This document shows positions 38,062 to 45,829 of a stretch of 64,000 nt of DNA, piece by piece. The position numbers and the translations under genes were made by a program. The stretch's first letter is position 1, and each line of letters opens with the position of its first letter. This stretch comes from Flavobacteriaceae bacterium (GTDB lineage: Bacteria > Bacteroidota > Bacteroidia > Flavobacteriales > Flavobacteriaceae), in NCBI GenBank assembly GCA_017852075.1, contig JAFMLQ010000003.1:19217-83216 (forward strand), given 5' to 3'. The notes beneath the pieces were generated by a model. It had not been told where the DNA came from. It worked only from the letters and a program-made list of their open reading frames with translations, and searched no databases.

Positions 38062-38493
38062 ATGGAAGATCAAAAGCTCATTTTTTTTCACCCCAATCAA
38101 GAAACTCGCAAGCAATTACACCTAGTACAAGAAGGTATCTCGGCAGGGTTTCCCTCACCTGCCGATGATTTTAAAGAATTGCGCATCAGTATAGACCAAG
38201 AAGTAGTCCGAAATGAAGAAGCTACTTTTTACGCACGAGTCTCTGGAGAATCCATGCAAGGAGCGGGACTGGACGACGGTGATCTATTGGTTATCGACCG
38301 GAGTTTAGAACCTCAAAATAATAAGATAGCCGTCTGTTTTCTCGATGGTGAGTTTACCGTTAAAAGGCTCAAAGTAGAATTAGATTGTATTTATTTGATG
38401 CCCGAAAATAAAAATTATCAACCTATAAAGGTGAGCGAAGGGGACGAACTTATCATCTGGGGCATTGTGACCTATGTCGTTAAAAAAGTATAA
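38062..38493 (+). CDS. umuD: UmuD-like S24 peptidase
   Basis: A 143-residue protein from the ATG at MEDQKLIFFHP. The ORF-track start lies inside umuC. It has the UmuD/LexA self-cleavage layout: an Ala-Gly cleavage site in EGISAGFPSP (about 28-29), catalytic Ser64 in SGESMQGAG and Lys101 in EFTVKRLK. These match E. coli UmuD Ser60/Lys97 well. After RecA-stimulated cleavage it would partner UmuC to form Pol V. There is no DNA-binding domain, so it is not a LexA repressor. Confidence 0.94.
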   Translation: MEDQKLIFFHPNQETRKQLHLVQEGISAGFPSPADDFKELRISIDQEVVRNEEATFYARVSGESMQGAGLDDGDLLVIDRSLEPQNNKIAVCFLDGEFTVKRLKVELDCIYLMPENKNYQPIKVSEGDELIIWGIVTYVVKKV

Positions 38494-38498
38494 GACAA

Positions 38499-38849
38499 AT
38501 GGAATTCAAGTGTGCATGGGTTCCCTTTATTTTCATTTTGCTTTTTTTGCATTGTAGCAAAGAAGAGTCAGAAAGTATTCCCAACTGTATCGAACAAAAA
38601 ATTAAAACCCTTGAAAAAGAAGCGGTTTGGAATCCACCTGCAAAAATTTACAGCTATACCTATCAAAACCAAACAGTATATTTTTTTCCGCAACGTTGCT
38701 GCGATATTCCCAGTGAATTGTATGATGAAAACTGTACTTTACTCTGCCTCCCCGATGGAGGAATCACAGGGCAAGGAAATGGGAAATGTGCTAATTTCTT
38801 TATAGAACGCACCAATGAAAAACTCATCTGGGAAGATTCTAGGGAGTGA
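38499..38849 (+). CDS. DUF6970-like Cys-rich lipoprotein
   Basis: A 116-residue predicted lipoprotein with lipobox LLFLHCSKEE (Cys near residue 20). The mature part has several Cys (PNCIEQKIK, QRCCDIPSELYDENCTLLCLPDGG, GKCANFF), consistent with disulphides. The pattern, with VYFFPQRCCD and LPDGGITGQGNGKC, fits the small DUF6970 family. It starts 5 bases after umuD, so it would be induced with the mutagenic polymerase. The reason for that linkage is unknown. Its end abuts the convergent tetR gene. Confidence 0.72.
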   Translation: MEFKCAWVPFIFILLFLHCSKEESESIPNCIEQKIKTLEKEAVWNPPAKIYSYTYQNQTVYFFPQRCCDIPSELYDENCTLLCLPDGGITGQGNGKCANFFIERTNEKLIWEDSRE

Positions 38850-38850
38850 A

Positions 38851-39483
38851 TCACTCCATCAGTACTTTGTGGAAAAGTTTGGCTAAAAAAGTGGCTAATT
38901 GGTCGCTACTAAAATTGATATCTGAAGTGTGTGTGGCTAAAAAAAGTTCTGGTGGTGCCCCCACCAGCATAAAGCTGAGTAATAGAAACTCGTATTTTTC
39001 AGTAAATGATTTGATTTTTAGATCTGATTTTAAATCCCGATTTAAATTCTTTACAATGGTTTTTATAATATCGCTCTGGTAAGAGCTCTGACGAATGTGT
39101 GCTTGATTTAAAATATGGAAATGAATCATTTCTGGGGTTCCGATAAGATCAAAGTAATTTTTAAAAGTACCGTACAAATAGTCATATACATTGTCACTCT
39201 CTTTTCGGGTTTGCTGGATGGCACTTTTAACACTAAGGTTGAGTTCTTCAATTAGCGCATCAAAAAGAGACTGCGTATCGGGAAAGTAATTGTAAAACGT
39301 ACCTCGGGCAACCTCACTTTTTAATACAATATCAGCAACAGTTGTTTTTTCTAATCCTAAGGTTGAAAATAAGATTAAGCCTTCTTGTAAAAGTCGTTTG
39401 CGCACCTGTTCCTTCTGAGTAGCGCGTTTTCCCAAAACTTTAATTGTTTCATCCACACTATAACCGCTCAAAAATCCCAGCAA
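38851..39483 (-). CDS. TetR/AcrR family transcriptional regulator (fad operon)
   Basis: A 210-residue regulator. The N-terminal helix-turn-helix reads LEKTTVADIVLKSEVARGTFYNYFPDTQSLFDAL. The C-terminal ligand domain is variable and helical. The ATG overlaps the end of fadA by 26 bases, and a GTG at SVDETIK is an alternative start. As the third gene of the fadB-fadA-tetR operon it probably represses beta-oxidation and responds to acyl-CoA, like FadR-type TetR regulators. The 25-bp palindrome upstream of fadB is its likely operator. Confidence 0.88.
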   Translation of the reverse strand: MLGFLSGYSVDETIKVLGKRATQKEQVRKRLLQEGLILFSTLGLEKTTVADIVLKSEVARGTFYNYFPDTQSLFDALIEELNLSVKSAIQQTRKESDNVYDYLYGTFKNYFDLIGTPEMIHFHILNQAHIRQSSYQSDIIKTIVKNLNRDLKSDLKIKSFTEKYEFLLLSFMLVGAPPELFLATHTSDINFSSDQLATFLAKLFHKVLME

Positions 39484-40627
39484 TTCCTTGACCTCCCCCT
39501 ACGCAGGCAGTGACCATACCGTAGTGCTGATTTCGTTTTTTCATTTCGTTTAATAACTGAATTGACAATTTGGCTCCGGTACACCCCAGAGGATGCCCTA
39601 GTGCAATAGCCCCTCCATTGACATTGACGGTTTCTGGATTAAGCCCTGTTTCTTGAATTACAGCCAAAGCCTGAACAGCAAAAGCCTCGTTGAGCTCTGT
39701 TTGCTCTATATCATTCAGTTTTAATCCCGCCTGTTTCAACGCTTTGGGTATGGCCACGCATGGGCCAATTCCCATATATAAAGGATCTACCCCGCCTACG
39801 GCACACGCCGCCAAACGAGCAATAGGTTCCAATTTCAATTCCTTTACCAACGCTTCACTTACTACCAAAGTAAAAGCAGCACCATCTGAAGTCTGAGAAG
39901 CGTTCCCAGCAGTTACCACACCTCCTTTTTTAAAAACTGCTCTGAGTTTTGAAAGTCCTTCAACAGTGGTATCTCTTCGCACGCCTTCATCGGTAGCAAC
40001 CTTGTGGGTTTTGGTTTTTCGTTTACCATCAACAACAAATACCTCTTCTACTGAAACAGGAACAATTTGTTCTTTAAACGCCCCTGAATCTATGGCTTCA
40101 GCAGCTTTTTTGTGGGATTCATAAGAAAATTGGTCGGCAGCCTCACGGCCAATCCCATATTTCCCTGCTACGGCCTCTGCCGTATGTCCCATACTGACAT
40201 GATAATTGATGTTTTCCAGGTTGGCTTTATAACTGGGTGCCAGTTTGTATCCTGTCATGGGAAGCATACTCATACTTTCCACACCTCCTGCTACATAAAT
40301 ATGTCCAAAGCCTGCTTTGATTTTTCCCACTGCCTGTGCAATGGCTTCCAGTCCAGAAGCACAATAACGATTGATCGTTATTCCAGCAACTTCTTTACCC
40401 AGTGCTCTTGCAGAAATCAATCGTCCTACCTGAAGTCCTTGTTCTCCTTCGGGGTTGGCACAACCCACAATCACATCGTCCACCTGCTTTGGGTCGATTT
40501 GTGGAACTGCTTTCATCAAATGCTGGATGACTTGGACGGCTAGATCGTCAGAACGGTAATTTTTAAATCCTCCTTTTTTTGCTTTTCCTACGGCTGATCT
40601 ATAGCCTTGAATGATATATGCTTCCAT
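39458..40627 (-). CDS. fadA: Acetyl-CoA C-acyltransferase (thiolase)
   Basis: A 389-residue thiolase that cleaves 3-ketoacyl-CoA in the last step of beta-oxidation. The acyl-accepting Cys is in NRYCASGLEA (residue 89). The catalytic His is in GGAIALGHPLGCTGAK and the second Cys in MVTACVGGGQG. All are intact. It lies 3 bases after fadB and overlaps the regulator gene. A biosynthetic thiolase is the alternative, but the fadB partner supports degradation. Confidence 0.95.
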   Translation of the reverse strand: MEAYIIQGYRSAVGKAKKGGFKNYRSDDLAVQVIQHLMKAVPQIDPKQVDDVIVGCANPEGEQGLQVGRLISARALGKEVAGITINRYCASGLEAIAQAVGKIKAGFGHIYVAGGVESMSMLPMTGYKLAPSYKANLENINYHVSMGHTAEAVAGKYGIGREAADQFSYESHKKAAEAIDSGAFKEQIVPVSVEEVFVVDGKRKTKTHKVATDEGVRRDTTVEGLSKLRAVFKKGGVVTAGNASQTSDGAAFTLVVSEALVKELKLEPIARLAACAVGGVDPLYMGIGPCVAIPKALKQAGLKLNDIEQTELNEAFAVQALAVIQETGLNPETVNVNGGAIALGHPLGCTGAKLSIQLLNEMKKRNQHYGMVTACVGGGQGIAGIFERL

Positions 40628-40630
40628 CGT

Positions 40631-43021
40631 TTAGTTTCTTAAAGGTTTGTTGTTCATTAACAAATATTGGATTCGATCGAGTGTTTTCTGATTGCCCAAC
40701 AAACTCATAAAACCTTCACGTTCGATGTCTAATAAATACTGTTCACTTACTTTTTGGGGAGCGGTTAAATCTCCTCCACAAATGACATAGGCAATTTTTC
40801 GAGCAATTTCTACATCATAGTCAGACATATACTCACCCAAACGAAATTCATTTATAGCGGAATACAACACACTCATGCCCCCTCTTCCCAAAACCTGAAT
40901 GTCTGTTCTGCTGCTTGGAGGCATATAGTTTTTAGCCAATTCTAAAACTTTATCTTTTGCCCTACCAATATTCATAGGGGTATTGACACACACAAAATCT
41001 CGATCTTTTTTTAGATATCCCAGATCGTAGGCTTCATATGCCGAAGTAGAAACTGAAGCAGTAGCAATGGACTTGAAATAATTAATTAATGTAGGGTTTT
41101 GTACGTCTCCTTCAAAGAAATCGTCCGAGGCGCGCAAGGCAAATTCCTTAGTTCCTCCTCCTCCGGGCAATAAACCAACGCCCACTTCCACCAAACCAAT
41201 ATATGACTCTGCGGCGTAAATTCCCGCATCACAGTGCATGGAAATTTCGCACCCCCCTCCAAAAACATATCCTTGAGTGGCTACCACTACAGGAATTTTA
41301 GAAGTTCTGATTTTCATATTGATCTGCTGAAAATCGTCCACAAAACGTTCCAAAACATCAAACTGCTTTTGCATAGCAAACATTCCAATATTCATCAAAT
41401 TGGCTCCAACGGAAAACTGTTTGGCGTTGTTTCCAATCACTAGACCCTTCCAATCACCTTGCTCTGCAAGTTCTATAATTTCATGGAGTCCCTTTCCTAT
41501 GCCTTCCCCAATAGAGTTGCTTTTGCTTGTAAACTCTAAACAAAGAACTCCCTCCCCTATATCATGAACTGTACATTCGCTGTTTTTAAGGACTGGAGTT
41601 TGCTCTCGATAGGTGTCTAAGATAATTAGGGATTCTGTACCAAGAAGAGGTTCGTATTTTTTAGTTTGAATATTGAAATATTTTTTGTGCCCGTTTTCAA
41701 ATTTGTAAAAAGATGTCCCCCCAGCAGCTTGAAGATCTGCAACCCATTGAGGAATTTGACCCTTTTGTGCTTTTATTAATTCGATTCCACGCTCTAATCC
41801 TATCAAATCCCAATATTCAAAAGGACCAAAATCCCACACATAACCTGTACGCATGGCATCGTCTATAGGAAAGTACTGGTCCGAAATTTCAGGAACCCGT
41901 GCTGCAGCATACCCAAGCAAAGCTCCAAAATAGTCTTTAAAAAAGTGGTGTTCCTTGGAGTCCCCTTCAACCAGATATTGCATCCGTTTGTCCATCAGGC
42001 TCATGCCTTTTGCAGTTTTGACCAATTCTATTTTAGGACGAATAGCAGGTTCATAGGTCAAAGTTTCTAAGTTCAATGCATTAATTTTGGTTTTACCCTC
42101 CGCATCTTTTTCTTTGGTTTTTTCATAAAAACCTTTTCCCGTTTTATTGCCAAGAAATTTGTTGTCTAAAAGAAACCGCATGAATTTAGGTTCGGGGCGA
42201 TTTTTTAACGCATCGATATAGGCATCGCCTTCTACGTTGTTCATTACAAAACGGCTAACATTATCGCCTGTATCCAAACCAACCAAATCTTGAAGTCGGA
42301 AACTTGCTGTGTTAGGTCTTCCTATCAATGAGCCGGTCATGGCATCTACCTCTTCGATTTTAAAATTATATTTTTCAGTCAAAAGGGTGATTTCTGTTCC
42401 TGACATGACTCCAATACGGTTTCCTATAAAGGCAGGGGTATCTTTACACAAAACGGTTTGTTTTCCAAGAGTGATTTTGCCAAACTCCATAAAAAATTCC
42501 GTAAGCTCCGCAGCAGTTTCCGCGGTCGGGATCACCTCAAGTAATCGCAAGTAGCGCGCAGGATTAAAAAAGTGTGTGCCGCAAAAATGCTTTTTAAAAT
42601 CCTCTGAACGGTCTTCTGCTAAGAGCTGAATGGGAATACTCGAAGTATTGGAGCTTACCAAACTGCCTTTCTTACGAAACTGATCCACTTTTTCAAGAAT
42701 CTGTTTTTTGATATCCAGTCGCTCCACAACCACCTCAATGATCCAATCTACTTCGCTTATTTTTTTAAAATCATCTTCAAAATTTCCTGCCTTTATTCGA
42801 GAGGCAAACGATTTGTGATATAATGGAGCGGGTTTGGATTTAATAGCTGTTTGTAGAGCTGTGTCTGCCAAATGATTTCTTGAAACTTGATCTTTATCAG
42901 CGCCTGCAGGAACAATGTCCAACAGTAACACTTCCATGCCCACATTTGCTAAATGACAAGCAATGCCCGATCCCATTAATCCAGAACCGAGAACAGCTAC
43001 TTTTTTAAGTCGATACTTCAT
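40631..43021 (-). CDS. fadB: 3-hydroxyacyl-CoA dehydrogenase / enoyl-CoA hydratase fusion
   Basis: A 796-residue bifunctional enzyme of beta-oxidation. The N-terminal NAD-binding Rossmann domain starts VAVLGSGLMGSGIACHLANVG. The dehydrogenase C-terminal domains follow (ending about 420). The C-terminal third is a crotonase-fold hydratase with VVVATQGYVFGGGCEISMHCD and GLVEVGVGLLPGGGGTKEF. This dehydrogenase-first order is the FadN-like arrangement, the reverse of E. coli FadB. It is the first gene of fadB-fadA-tetR. Confidence 0.95.
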   Translation of the reverse strand: MKYRLKKVAVLGSGLMGSGIACHLANVGMEVLLLDIVPAGADKDQVSRNHLADTALQTAIKSKPAPLYHKSFASRIKAGNFEDDFKKISEVDWIIEVVVERLDIKKQILEKVDQFRKKGSLVSSNTSSIPIQLLAEDRSEDFKKHFCGTHFFNPARYLRLLEVIPTAETAAELTEFFMEFGKITLGKQTVLCKDTPAFIGNRIGVMSGTEITLLTEKYNFKIEEVDAMTGSLIGRPNTASFRLQDLVGLDTGDNVSRFVMNNVEGDAYIDALKNRPEPKFMRFLLDNKFLGNKTGKGFYEKTKEKDAEGKTKINALNLETLTYEPAIRPKIELVKTAKGMSLMDKRMQYLVEGDSKEHHFFKDYFGALLGYAAARVPEISDQYFPIDDAMRTGYVWDFGPFEYWDLIGLERGIELIKAQKGQIPQWVADLQAAGGTSFYKFENGHKKYFNIQTKKYEPLLGTESLIILDTYREQTPVLKNSECTVHDIGEGVLCLEFTSKSNSIGEGIGKGLHEIIELAEQGDWKGLVIGNNAKQFSVGANLMNIGMFAMQKQFDVLERFVDDFQQINMKIRTSKIPVVVATQGYVFGGGCEISMHCDAGIYAAESYIGLVEVGVGLLPGGGGTKEFALRASDDFFEGDVQNPTLINYFKSIATASVSTSAYEAYDLGYLKKDRDFVCVNTPMNIGRAKDKVLELAKNYMPPSSRTDIQVLGRGGMSVLYSAINEFRLGEYMSDYDVEIARKIAYVICGGDLTAPQKVSEQYLLDIEREGFMSLLGNQKTLDRIQYLLMNNKPLRN

Positions 43022-43052
43022 CCTAATTTTATTTATCTTACTAAACTAGTTA

Positions 43053-43077
43053 AAAAAATGACACCGTGTCATTTTTT
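43053..43077. promoter_or_regulatory. 25-bp palindrome: probable TetR operator between fadB and SCP2
   Basis: AAAAAATGACAC-C-GTGTCATTTTTT is a perfect inverted repeat with 12-bp arms and a 1-base centre. It lies 32 bases before the fadB start and 30 bases before the divergent SCP2 start, over the -33 side of the SCP2 promoter. No gene ends here, so it is not a terminator. The TetR protein encoded in the fadB operon is the obvious candidate ligand. Confidence 0.7.
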
Positions 43078-43082
43078 ATTTC

Positions 43083-43090
43083 TACTTTTG
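43083..43090 (+). promoter_or_regulatory. -7 box (TACTTTTG) of the SCP2 gene
   Basis: TACTTTTG fits TAnnTTTG, 17 bases before the SCP2 ATG. The upstream promoter half coincides with the palindrome at 43053-43077, so a bound repressor would block it. Confidence 0.45.
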
Positions 43091-43106
43091 AATAAAACCT
43101 TTAAAA

Positions 43107-43403
43107 ATGAGTTTAGAAAATATTATCTCGCAGTTTGAAAAAAGAGCCTCAACTGCAGAACCTATAGGAGGTACGTTGAAGTTTGAAGTAGACGGCATGG
43201 GTATTTTAATTGACGGAACTGGAGATACAAATACAGTAAACGCTTCCGATTCAGAAGCAGATTGCACCATCAGTCTTACTGCAGAAGTATTGGAAAAACT
43301 TCGAGATGGTGACATCAATCCGATGATGGCAGTTATGGGCGGACAAATCAAAATTAGCGGAGACATGGGATTGGCAATGAAAGTCCAATCGCTGATGGGT
43401 TGA
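43107..43403 (+). CDS. SCP2 sterol-binding domain protein
   Basis: A 98-residue single-domain protein. GTLKFEVDGMGILIDGTG, the alternating DCTISLTAEVLEKLRDGDINPMMAVMGGQIKISGDMGLAMKV, and the total length fit the SCP2 lipid-carrier fold. Such proteins bind acyl-CoAs or other lipids. It is divergent from fadB-fadA-tetR and shares the palindromic control region, which suggests it is a carrier in the same fatty-acid pathway. Confidence 0.9.
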   Translation: MSLENIISQFEKRASTAEPIGGTLKFEVDGMGILIDGTGDTNTVNASDSEADCTISLTAEVLEKLRDGDINPMMAVMGGQIKISGDMGLAMKVQSLMG

Positions 43404-43502
43404 AAGTTATCCCGTTTTACAGTTTGTTCTAAATATAAAATTGGTAACAATTCTAAAACAATTCGTTGCCATTAACTTAATTAAAATCAAAAGTTTAAGG
43501 TC

Positions 43503-43510
43503 TAAATTTG
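43503..43510 (+). promoter_or_regulatory. -7 box (TAAATTTG) of the LpxH-like gene
   Basis: TAAATTTG fits TAnnTTTG. Its last three bases are the TTG that the ORF track uses as start, so the real start is probably the next in-frame TTG at 43523. Confidence 0.4.
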
Positions 43511-43522
43511 CGTAAAAACAAA

Positions 43523-44368
43523 TTGGATAAAACTCGCAAAGTAGACCTTTTAGTGCTTTCAGATATTCATTTGGGTACATATGGATGTCAAGCAAAGCCG
43601 CTTCTCAAATATCTAAGATCCGTAGACCCCAAAAGAATCATCCTCAATGGAGACATCATTGATATTTGGCAGTTTAATAAACGCTACTGGCCAAAGTCAC
43701 ATATGAAAGTGGTTAAATACATACTTACTCAAATACAACAAGGAAAAGAAATTTATTATTTGACTGGGAACCACGATGAAATGTTTCGAAAATTTGCGGG
43801 TTTTCAAATTAATAATTTTAAAATTCTCAATAAAAAAGTACTTGATTTGGATGGTAAAAAAGCATGGTTTTTTCATGGGGATGTTTTCGATATTACCATG
43901 CAATATTCGAAATGGTTAGCCCGGCTTGGCGCTATTGGTTATGATGCTCTGATTGTTATTAATAACGCATTGAATTTTGTGTTATCAAAATTAGGCCGTC
44001 CACGATATTCTCTATCAAAGAAGGTCAAAAACAATGTAAAAGGAGCTATAAAATTTATCAATAAGTTCGAAGAAATTATTGTAGGAATAGCCAGTGAGAG
44101 AAACTATAATTATGTGGTGTGTGGTCATATTCATCAACCTGCAATAAAAAAATACACTTTTAAAAATAAAAATATCATTTATCTCAACTCTGGAGATTGG
44201 ATAGAAAATCTTACCGCCCTTGAATACCACAACAAAAAATGGAAGATCTACCAACACGATCTAAATTTTAAAGAAGAAGAAGAAGAATCATCCCAGGACA
44301 ATACAGATTTATCGCCCAAGGAACTGTTTCAAGAAATGATGAATGAGTTTAAAATAATGGAAAACTGA
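43523..44368 (+). CDS. LpxH-like metallophosphoesterase
   Basis: About 281 residues from a TTG codon. No ATG is available and the ORF-track TTG (43508) lies in a -7 box. The calcineurin-like phosphoesterase motifs are complete: LSDIHLG, NGDIIDIW, LTGNHDE, FHGD and CGHIHQPA. It resembles the UDP-2,3-diacylglucosamine diphosphatase family of lipid A synthesis, but this longer subgroup may act on another lipid or sugar diphosphate. The C-terminus is acidic. It overlaps the glycosyltransferase start by 1 base, so the two work together. Confidence 0.82.
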   Translation: MDKTRKVDLLVLSDIHLGTYGCQAKPLLKYLRSVDPKRIILNGDIIDIWQFNKRYWPKSHMKVVKYILTQIQQGKEIYYLTGNHDEMFRKFAGFQINNFKILNKKVLDLDGKKAWFFHGDVFDITMQYSKWLARLGAIGYDALIVINNALNFVLSKLGRPRYSLSKKVKNNVKGAIKFINKFEEIIVGIASERNYNYVVCGHIHQPAIKKYTFKNKNIIYLNSGDWIENLTALEYHNKKWKIYQHDLNFKEEEEESSQDNTDLSPKELFQEMMNEFKIMEN

Positions 44369-45393
44369 TGAAAATTCTTTACGGTATTCAAACAACTGGA
44401 AACGGTCATCTGACGCGTGCAAAAGAAGTCATCTCCATTCTAAACAAAAGGGCAGAAGTGGATGTGATTTTAAGTGGCCCTAAAACTAATAAAATCTCTC
44501 TAAACCATCCGATAAAGCATCACTATCGAGGACTCACTTTTTTTTACACCAAAAAAGGGGAGATTCACTGGCTGAAAACACTTTTTAAAAATAATTTTTT
44601 TAAACTTTTCATTGACATCTTCCACTGTCCTTTAGATTCTTACGATTTAATTTTAAATGATTTTGAACCAGTAACTGCCTGGTCGTGTTATTTGAAAAAC
44701 AAAAAATGTGTCGCCTTAAGCAATCAATACTCTTTATTCTCTGATAAGGGTCCCAAATTAAAAAAGCGGTTTCAAACAACCCTAAAAATGCTTCGCTATT
44801 TTGCACCTGCTACTTATGGTTATGGTTTACATTTCAAGAAATTTGACGACAATATTTTCCTTCCTATCATCCGAAAAAAAATAAGAAAAGTAAAAGTGAG
44901 CGACATGGGATATTTTTTAGTCTATCTTCCCAGTTATGGCATAGAAGAAATCAAAAACGTTTTAATCACTTTCCCTAACTCTAATTGGGTTGTTTTTTCA
45001 CCAGAAATTGAAAAGTCTGAATTAGAAAATAACATTCAATGGGAACCAATAAACGAAACTACATTTTTAAAAAATATAGCAAGTTGTAGGGGTGTGGTAA
45101 CATCTGCAGGATTTTCTACTTTATCAGAGGCTATGTATTTAAAAAAACCCATTTTAACGACCCCTATTGCCTCCCAAATTGAACAAGCGTATAATGCTGA
45201 AATGATTCGGGAAATGGGAGGAAAAGTGATCAAAAAGTTTTCTGTCAAGCATAAAAAGGAAATTCAAAAATGGATCTTAGATCCAAAAGTCATTGCTGTA
45301 GAGCTAGAACAAAAAAATTATGAAGTGGTAGATCGTATTCTTTTGGATTATATCAAATCCCTTTTAAATCTAGATCAAGTTCGCTTAAACTGA
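44368..45393 (+). CDS. GT-B glycosyltransferase (MJ1255/VC2487-like)
   Basis: A 341-residue protein. The first strand-loop MKILYGIQTTGNGHLTRAKEV is the glycine-rich loop of UDP-sugar GT-B enzymes. The C-terminal nucleotide-binding segment SCRGVVTSAGFSTLSEAMYLKKPILTTPIASQIEQAYNA resembles MurG-type enzymes. The fit is to the family once named for teichoic-acid-like or MJ1255 proteins. It is coupled to the metallophosphoesterase, suggesting sugar transfer to a lipid acceptor. The acceptor is unknown. Its end overlaps the convergent zinc-ribbon gene. Confidence 0.8.
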   Translation: MKILYGIQTTGNGHLTRAKEVISILNKRAEVDVILSGPKTNKISLNHPIKHHYRGLTFFYTKKGEIHWLKTLFKNNFFKLFIDIFHCPLDSYDLILNDFEPVTAWSCYLKNKKCVALSNQYSLFSDKGPKLKKRFQTTLKMLRYFAPATYGYGLHFKKFDDNIFLPIIRKKIRKVKVSDMGYFLVYLPSYGIEEIKNVLITFPNSNWVVFSPEIEKSELENNIQWEPINETTFLKNIASCRGVVTSAGFSTLSEAMYLKKPILTTPIASQIEQAYNAEMIREMGGKVIKKFSVKHKKEIQKWILDPKVIAVELEQKNYEVVDRILLDYIKSLLNLDQVRLN

Positions 45394-45576
45394 GCAACTC
45401 ATGTCAGCACCACAGCACTGTGGGGACTTGATTTTTCCTTCGCAACTTCTACAAATTGAAATTTGAACCACATTTCCGTCATCTAATGTGAGGTGGTCAT
45501 TTTCTAAAGGTTGGTCGCATTTAGCACAACTGGCGTTTACTGCCATTCCACAAGAAGCACATTCATAAGTAGCCAT
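45385..45576 (-). CDS. Small zinc-ribbon protein
   Basis: A 63-residue protein with CxxC pairs at about residues 6-9, 17-20 and 42-45, plus Cys near 54, 55 and 61, enough for one or two zinc knuckles. The ending KSPQCCGADMSCS is distinctive and I recall similar small proteins in other flavobacteria without a known role. It has no signal peptide. It is the last gene of the minus-strand glycan operon, 25 bases after the small membrane protein gene, and might be independent of it. Confidence 0.7.
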   Translation of the reverse strand: MATYECASCGMAVNASCAKCDQPLENDHLTLDDGNVVQISICRSCEGKIKSPQCCGADMSCSV

Positions 45577-45601
45577 AATTTGTTTTTTTAGTTATTTAAA
45601 G

Positions 45602-45829
45602 TTACTCTTTTTTTATCAAAACCAAACCCCATTTAAACAAACTAATCAATAACCAAACCCAAGGTGCACCGTGCAACAAAAGATCAAAATAATCCATGCT
45701 ACCCATACCTGTGCCTCCACCTGCAATCCATCGGATTTTTCCCAACAGGTGGGGCTCAGGAGTAAAAGGTGCAAGGCCGAGTGTCAGCGCAATGATCAGT
45801 GGGGTTATAAAGGGAATTTTTTGACTCAT
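45602..45829 (-). CDS. Small two-helix inner-membrane protein
   Basis: A 75-residue protein with hydrophobic helices at about residues 7-22 and 54-72 and a Gly-rich middle (WIAGGGTGMGSMDYFD). Close relatives are sometimes labelled RND transporter, but the protein is far too small for that and the label should not be trusted. Its ATG overlaps the TGA of the sulfatase (ATGA), so it is translationally coupled to it. The function is unknown. Confidence 0.65.
   Translation of the reverse strand: MSQKIPFITPLIIALTLGLAPFTPEPHLLGKIRWIAGGGTGMGSMDYFDLLLHGAPWVWLLISLFKWGLVLIKKE

Noticed and set aside
36797-38493. LexA-type SOS repressor
   Set aside because: The S24 peptidase has no helix-turn-helix domain and matches UmuD in length and active-site spacing.
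43053-43077. Palindrome as a bidirectional terminator
   Set aside because: It has T runs on both sides, but both flanking genes start here and none ends. An operator is the better reading.
45602-45829. RND transporter label for the 75-residue protein
   Set aside because: Two helices and 75 residues cannot form an RND pump, so the label looks like a propagated misannotation.
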